From assembly GCA_051294375.1 (NCBI GenBank), contig CM119266.1, forward strand, positions 22,603,575 through 22,667,574: a stretch of 64,000 nt of DNA, read 5' to 3'. Of this stretch, positions 58,794 to 64,000 are shown in pieces. How positions within the stretch are numbered: position 1 is the first letter of the stretch; each line of letters begins with the position of its first letter. The DNA is from Paraspadella gotoi (Eukaryota > Chaetognatha). Below the pieces are notes generated by a model. The model saw nothing but the letters and a program-made list of their open reading frames with translations. It searched no databases and was not told the origin of the DNA. Both the position numbers and the translations under genes were made by a program.

Positions 58794-61190
58794 TTTTCCC
58801 TTAATCTCCTCTTCTTTCCTCCTTTGTGCCTCCGAGCGTTCCCTCCCCTTTTTCAATTTTTTAAAAAGTCGCAAACTTCAGCTGGAATTTCAATTTTATC
58901 TGCTTTGAGAATTTTATTAACATCTTCTTTTTAGAATCGGAGGCGAAGAAGAAGAAAAAAGAAAGAAAGAAGGAAAAAAAGAAGGAAAGAAAGAAAGAAC
59001 ATGGGAAATTTCCTTCTTTTTTTTTTCCTTTTCATTTCTTCTTGCGTATTATCTTCGGCTTAACGAAGAATCTCCGATGAAAAGAGACGGGAGGCACAAA
59101 GAAGCGATTCCTCCGTCGGAGAATCTCCGATCTTTCAGTCGCGGGTTTCATTCCTTTTTTTTTCATTTTGAATGGACGGAGGAAAAGAGAGAAAAGAAAA
59201 GAAAATAAAAAAAGGAAAGAAAAGAAGATACAAACAAAACAAAAAAAAAGAAAGAGTTTTGACGAAAGCGGTGACTCAAAAATGGACGAATATATTTTCA
59301 AACTCAACTGTAAATATTTTCTCTTTTTTTGTGAAGGGAATAAAATTTTTTTCTAAAAAAAAAAAATTGTCGTTTATGCTAAAAATATCGATAAAGATGT
59401 GAGAGTGGGAAGTGACGAGGGAATAATACGAAGAAGGGGAGGGGGACGGTACTGTCAGGAAATAAAAGATATAGAGCTTGGTACTGTCAGGTGATAGTAA
59501 GGATTTGAACGGACGGTTGAAAGAAGGAAAGAGAAACATATAAATGTAAGAAACGTTTTAATTCAACAGCAGCAGCGCGTGGAAGAAAAATAGTAAGTTT
59601 AGGAAGGAATCATTAAATAAAATCTGAGATCAAATATTTAGGTTACTTGCGTGTAACAATTTCAAAAGTTAGAAATAGTTTTCAACTATCTTTTCAACCA
59701 TCTCATAGCTTACTGCTCAAGTCGGGGGAAAAGTGGAACTGGAAGAAGCCTAAGAAGAAGATACATCTCAGACAGAACTGCCGAAGAAAGCCGAGTATGA
59801 GAAGGAGACGAAGCCGAAGAGAGAAGGAGAATCAGGAGAAAAGCAGAAGAAGAGTTCAATCCTTGAATCTCTTTCGCTCATCAGAAATGCATGAATGAGT
59901 TGATCCCGGCGGGGATGGGGACGGGACAGCTGTGGAAAGTGGCGTGCCCTCGAGGAAGAGAGAGAGGGGGGATGCGGAGAGAAGGGTGAGGATATGACGG
60001 GAGAGAGTTGGGAAGAGAAAGAGGAAGACAGGTAGAAGTAGGCGACGAGAAGAGACTAGAGATGAGAAAGGGATGGGACAAACTGAATGATAGAAAGACA
60101 AAGTGGTGAACGAATTAGTTGATGTAATGGAAGTGAGTAAGGGTATGATGGGAAGGTGTAAGCGTGGTACGTGGTGGTGGTTAGTGTCGTGACCGAAGAA
60201 AGGGTAAGGGTTGAATTGATAAGGGTTGAAGGGTTGATAAGGGTTGAAGTGATGGAATCGTGTCGTAGTGATAAATTCGAAACTCATTCGTCGATTTTGT
60301 GATAAGAATAAGACGGTGAAAGTCAGTGAAGGGAAGATAAAAGATTGAGGGATGACGACGATAGACGCAGTCGTGAGATTGCACTCTGGACGAAAATCTT
60401 TGGAGGAGTTTCGCTGAAGATGCTGGGGACTTGAGGATTGTGAAAGACAGCGCCTCCAAAGTAATGGAAGTGAGTGGAGGCGCTCGAGAAGGAAGGATTG
60501 GGAATTAACGAGTCGACGTTAAGGCGCGGGGTGTTGAAGTAGAGAAGCTGCTTGAGAGAAAACGAAAAGAATGAAAATAGTATAAGCTTTGAGGATATAG
60601 AAATAGTTAACCGAATAATGAGGTTATTATATAAAGTTGACAGTGAATTGATGTCCAAGAAACTGTTTTAGTATGTTTATTAGTCTGCGGCTGCCGTTGT
60701 TATTTGTTATTGTATTAAATATTATTATTATTATTATTTTTCTCATACCGCATATTTAAAAAAAAACAACTGATAATCTGTGCAAAACTTTGAAACTTTC
60801 GACTCGGAAATTCGCCGAGAAACTTTTTTGAACTTGAAAATTTTCCCAAGTGAGCAAAGTGAGACGATTCTCTGGGGCCGACGTAAAACCGTTAAGATGA
60901 TACAAACGCTTTCGGGGGCGATCGGGTGGGCGTGTCTCTACGGCGCTTCCGGGCGGAGACGAGTTATTACCCCTTGGGATGAAGAAAAGGGGCAGAGGAA
61001 TCAAAACATTTCACAACCTCATCTTATCCGTTATCTTTGGGTGAAATGACCTCATCGCAGAAAAGAGGAAACAAGAAGATGAAGACTGTGAAAAAAGAGA
61101 AGGTGAGAAATTGTGAAAATAATTCCATCCGCTCACCAATAATCGAGAGGGAAAAAAAATTTCTTAGTGGGTGAGGAAGCTTGTCGGCTA
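58046..61190. other. No gene recognised
   Basis: CT run 58757-58791, purine-rich tracts (58930-59230, 59700-60160) and a GC-richer patch 60780-61050 with an 89-codon plus frame lacking motifs. 58320-58380 has GACGACGAC words. Confidence 0.4.
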
Positions 61191-61195
61191 GTGGG

Positions 61196-61313
<118 letters not shown>

Positions 61314-61799
61314 TAAATGGAAAAAATATTCATGAAAATAAAAGAAAATTATGGGAGGAAAGTAAGAGAGAGTGAGATGGAATAAGTAAAGAGATACTGA
61401 AGAAATGAGGAAAAAAATATGCGGGAAAAGATCGAGAAATCATTGGGCAAAAAAAAAAAGGACGAACGACGAAATGAAACAGAAAATTATAAAAACAATG
61501 ACAAGAAATTTTTTAAGTTCAAATATTGCCTTACGAATTCTTTTTTTCGTTTTTAAACTACATATGCATCATTTGACATTTATACATTTTTTCTTACATT
61601 CCTCGTATTATTTGTTTACGATTCAAGAGCAAAGCAGAGAAGAAAAACATAACGACGCATAATACGGCATAACTAGAAAAATAAAAAAACTTTCCATTGT
61701 AAAAATATGAAGCGAATTTAAATGAGGAAAAAAAAATTGAAGGAGGGAAAAGAAAAAAAAAAGTTCTTCGGAGAATTTTTCGAAGCCTTTTGTGTCCCG

Positions 61800-62127
61800 A
61801 GGCGCGCGACAAGGAAATTGTTTAAGGCTTCAACAATGGCGGCGGCGGCGGCGGCGGCGGTGGTAGCGGGGATGTTGAAAAACGGCGGGGAGTGACGCAG
61901 CGCACGTGAGTGAAAGTGGCGGCGAGTGGCGTCATGTTCTTAAAGATGACGGGAGATCGAAAAGGTTTCGCCGAAACGAAAACGGAGTTGTTGGGGTCGA
62001 AGTTGATTCTCAATCTGCAACGAAGCTACCGTTGATATCAAAAACTACATTCAAGGTCGTTCCTAGCGATGGCGTCAACCATCGTTACAACTTCCGCCGG
62101 CGGAGAGCGTCAGTGTCGGGAGTGCCG
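61800..62127 (+). other. CpG/GCG-rich first-exon-like sequence
   Basis: CAACAATGGCGGCGG at 61831 starts a short alanine frame (MAAAAAAAAVVAGMLKNGGE, stop). An overlapping frame, SESGGEWRHVLKDDGRSKRF onward, stays open into the gap. A CACGTGAGT (E-box overlapping a donor-like GTGAGT) sits at 61900-61908. It looks like a promoter or 5' exon; the gene is not identifiable. Confidence 0.35.
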
Positions 62128-62393
62128 NNNNNNNNNNNNNNNNNNNNNNNNNNNNNNNNNNNNNNNNNNNNNNNNNNNNNNNNNNNNNNNNNNNNNNNNN
62201 NNNNNNNNNNNNNNNNNNNNNNNNNNNNNNNNNNNNNNNNNNNNNNNNNNNNNNNNNNNNNNNNNNNNNNNNNNNNNNNNNNNNNNNNNNNNNNNNNNNN
62301 NNNNNNNNNNNNNNNNNNNNNNNNNNNNNNNNNNNNNNNNNNNNNNNNNNNNNNNNNNNNNNNNNNNNNNNNNNNNNNNNNNNNNNNNNNNNN
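62128..62393. other. Assembly gap (N)
   Basis: Run of N inside GC-rich sequence. Confidence 0.99.
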
Positions 62394-62706
62394 AGAGAGA
62401 GTGAATAAGAGGGGGGAGGGATTTTCATTTGAAATTGAAATTCGAAGATAAATGGCCTCCCTTGGCTCGAAGCTTTGAAACAAAGAGGAAACACAATCGC
62501 AAAAGATGACACTCTTCTTGTTTTTTTTTTTGTTTATTTCCTTTTCTTATTTTTATTTATCTTTCATCTTTTTATTCTTGCGGAGTTGGGGACGCCGCTT
62601 GTTTCTCGCTTGTCCTTCTTTTTACTCTTGTTTTTATTTCGTCGGAGATATCGTGTACTTGTGGCGATACACTGACGCTCGGTTTACCATAGGGGCGATA
62701 TCAAGC
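62394..62706. other. Short sequence between gaps
   Basis: A T-rich stretch, then a moderately GC-rich stretch. Open frames run into gaps and cannot be judged. Confidence 0.4.
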
Positions 62707-62943
62707 NNNNNNNNNNNNNNNNNNNNNNNNNNNNNNNNNNNNNNNNNNNNNNNNNNNNNNNNNNNNNNNNNNNNNNNNNNNNNNNNNNNNNNNNNNNNNN
62801 NNNNNNNNNNNNNNNNNNNNNNNNNNNNNNNNNNNNNNNNNNNNNNNNNNNNNNNNNNNNNNNNNNNNNNNNNNNNNNNNNNNNNNNNNNNNNNNNNNNN
62901 NNNNNNNNNNNNNNNNNNNNNNNNNNNNNNNNNNNNNNNNNNN
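62707..62943. other. Assembly gap (N)
   Basis: Run of N. Confidence 0.99.
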
Positions 62944-63315
62944 CGGCAGCGGCGCGGTGGGATGGGTTGTTATGGAAACAAGCGGAGCGTGTTTAAAAGG
63001 TTTGGCGAAGGGTGGTGGCGAGAGTGCTACGAGAGTGAGAATGAATATCGAGCTGTGAAAAGTGATTCGCCTTATAAGAGAAACAACCAAGGGGTGATCA
63101 AATAAGCGAGAGATGATAGTCGAATCTTGGTAAGTTTCGCCCGATTGTTAGTGGCTGGTGAGTCAGTTTCAACCACCAATAGAGATCAGCACTGGTGGCT
63201 GAGAAAAAGATCCGGCGTGAAAGGATTAAATTCCGCAGCATCGATGGAAGGAGAAAAAGAGGGAGGAGAGAAAGACGCGGCATTGGTGGGAGTGGCGGCG
63301 CCGAAGCGTGAAGGC
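62944..63315 (+). other. GC-rich sequence between gaps, unrecognised
   Basis: GGCAGCGGCGCGGTGGG start and GTGGGAGTGGCGGCGCCG end. A TGGTGAGTCAG near 63160 resembles a splice donor. No domain can be read. Confidence 0.25.
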
Positions 63316-63563
63316 NNNNNNNNNNNNNNNNNNNNNNNNNNNNNNNNNNNNNNNNNNNNNNNNNNNNNNNNNNNNNNNNNNNNNNNNNNNNNNNNNNNNN
63401 NNNNNNNNNNNNNNNNNNNNNNNNNNNNNNNNNNNNNNNNNNNNNNNNNNNNNNNNNNNNNNNNNNNNNNNNNNNNNNNNNNNNNNNNNNNNNNNNNNNN
63501 NNNNNNNNNNNNNNNNNNNNNNNNNNNNNNNNNNNNNNNNNNNNNNNNNNNNNNNNNNNNNNN
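63316..63563. other. Assembly gap (N)
   Basis: Run of N. Confidence 0.99.
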
Positions 63564-63717
63564 ACAAATCGTTTCGTTTTAGAAAAAACCTCACTAAGTT
63601 TTTAAGAAAAAAAGAAGCGGATGAAAAAGCAAAGGAGATGAAAATATTAAAAGAGTTTCGAAGCGTCATAAATCAAGTGGTTTTTTAAAGCGTTCGCGCC
63701 ACTTTCCCTTGCCAAAC

Positions 63718-63718
<1 letters not shown>

Positions 63719-63751
<33 letters not shown>
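63719..63751. repeat. (CT)n microsatellite
   Basis: 16 CT units. Confidence 0.95.
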
Positions 63752-63753
<2 letters not shown>

Positions 63754-63834
63754 CTCGGTTTATGACGCGTAAAACTCGCCACAACAGAGGTCCGTCATTT
63801 ACCCGTCCGTCTCAATCGTTGAGGCGATCCATTA

Positions 63835-63961
63835 CAGGTGCCGCTGCGTCAGCCGGTGGCGCAGGTGGCGCAGGTGACGCAGGTGCGACCTAATGTCGTT
63901 GAGTAAAAGCGAGTGTACGAGAATGCGAGTGCGCTTAAAGTGGAGAGCGCTCGTGCAGGTG
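63835..63961. promoter_or_regulatory. Cluster of five CAGGTG E-boxes
   Basis: CAGGTG at 63835, 63862, 63871, 63880 and 63956. The middle three repeat every 9 bp as CGCAGGTGN. CpG-rich surroundings suggest a promoter. Snail/Zeb and some bHLH factors bind this core; binding here is inference. Confidence 0.4.
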
Positions 63962-64000
63962 CCGACTCTCGACGTTCTAAAGAATTCAGAATCGAGGGCG

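Overview
The window is invertebrate animal DNA: about two thirds AT, full of transposon relics, with spliced genes, tRNA-derived SINEs and long GA/CT, TTTC, TAA and CGT microsatellites. TTAGGG-type interstitial arrays argue against a typical insect. I cannot name the phylum. Six runs of N mark assembly gaps.

Two protein-coding genes can be read. The main one lies on the minus strand and fills 6577-42153. It encodes a dual-GAF, HD-type cyclic-nucleotide phosphodiesterase that most resembles PDE2. I reconstructed 22 coding exons from splice sites and phase, totalling about 2.84 kb (about 945 codons). The order is a short N-terminus, GAF-A, linker helix, GAF-B, the metal-dependent catalytic domain and a charged tail. 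All but two junctions agree in phase. One short GAF-B exon is still missing (19.1-24.3 kb), and exon 3 contains an in-frame TAA. The 5' half (38.8-42.2 kb) and the catalytic end (6.6-7.4 kb) are compact. The exons between are spread by insertions.

The second gene (4399-6040, plus strand) converges tail-to-tail on the first. It encodes a secreted protein with a TGF-beta-type prodomain. The cysteine-rich C-terminus, ending in a CGC motif, is in a different frame.

Layout: 1-1132 CpG-rich sequence and microsatellites, gap; 1375-4398 AT-rich, with a TIR element copy; 4399-6060 TGF-beta-like gene; 6228-6467 SINE; 6577-42153 the PDE gene. Its introns hold a Penelope-like fragment, a 600-bp palindrome with a hammerhead-like core, minisatellites, SINEs, a telomere-like array, a deleted Tc1-like element, a broken Ty3/gypsy element, a complete-ended Tc1 element and a foldback element nested inside another inverted-repeat element. 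42.2-46.5 kb is microsatellite-rich. 46.6-54.75 kb is a large degenerate inverted repeat without convincing genes. 55-61.7 kb is mostly low complexity. 61.8-64 kb is gap-riddled CpG-rich sequence that looks like promoter or first-exon DNA and ends in an E-box array.

Exon calls come from reading ORFs, splice signals and phase by eye. Family names come from remembered motifs, not from a search.
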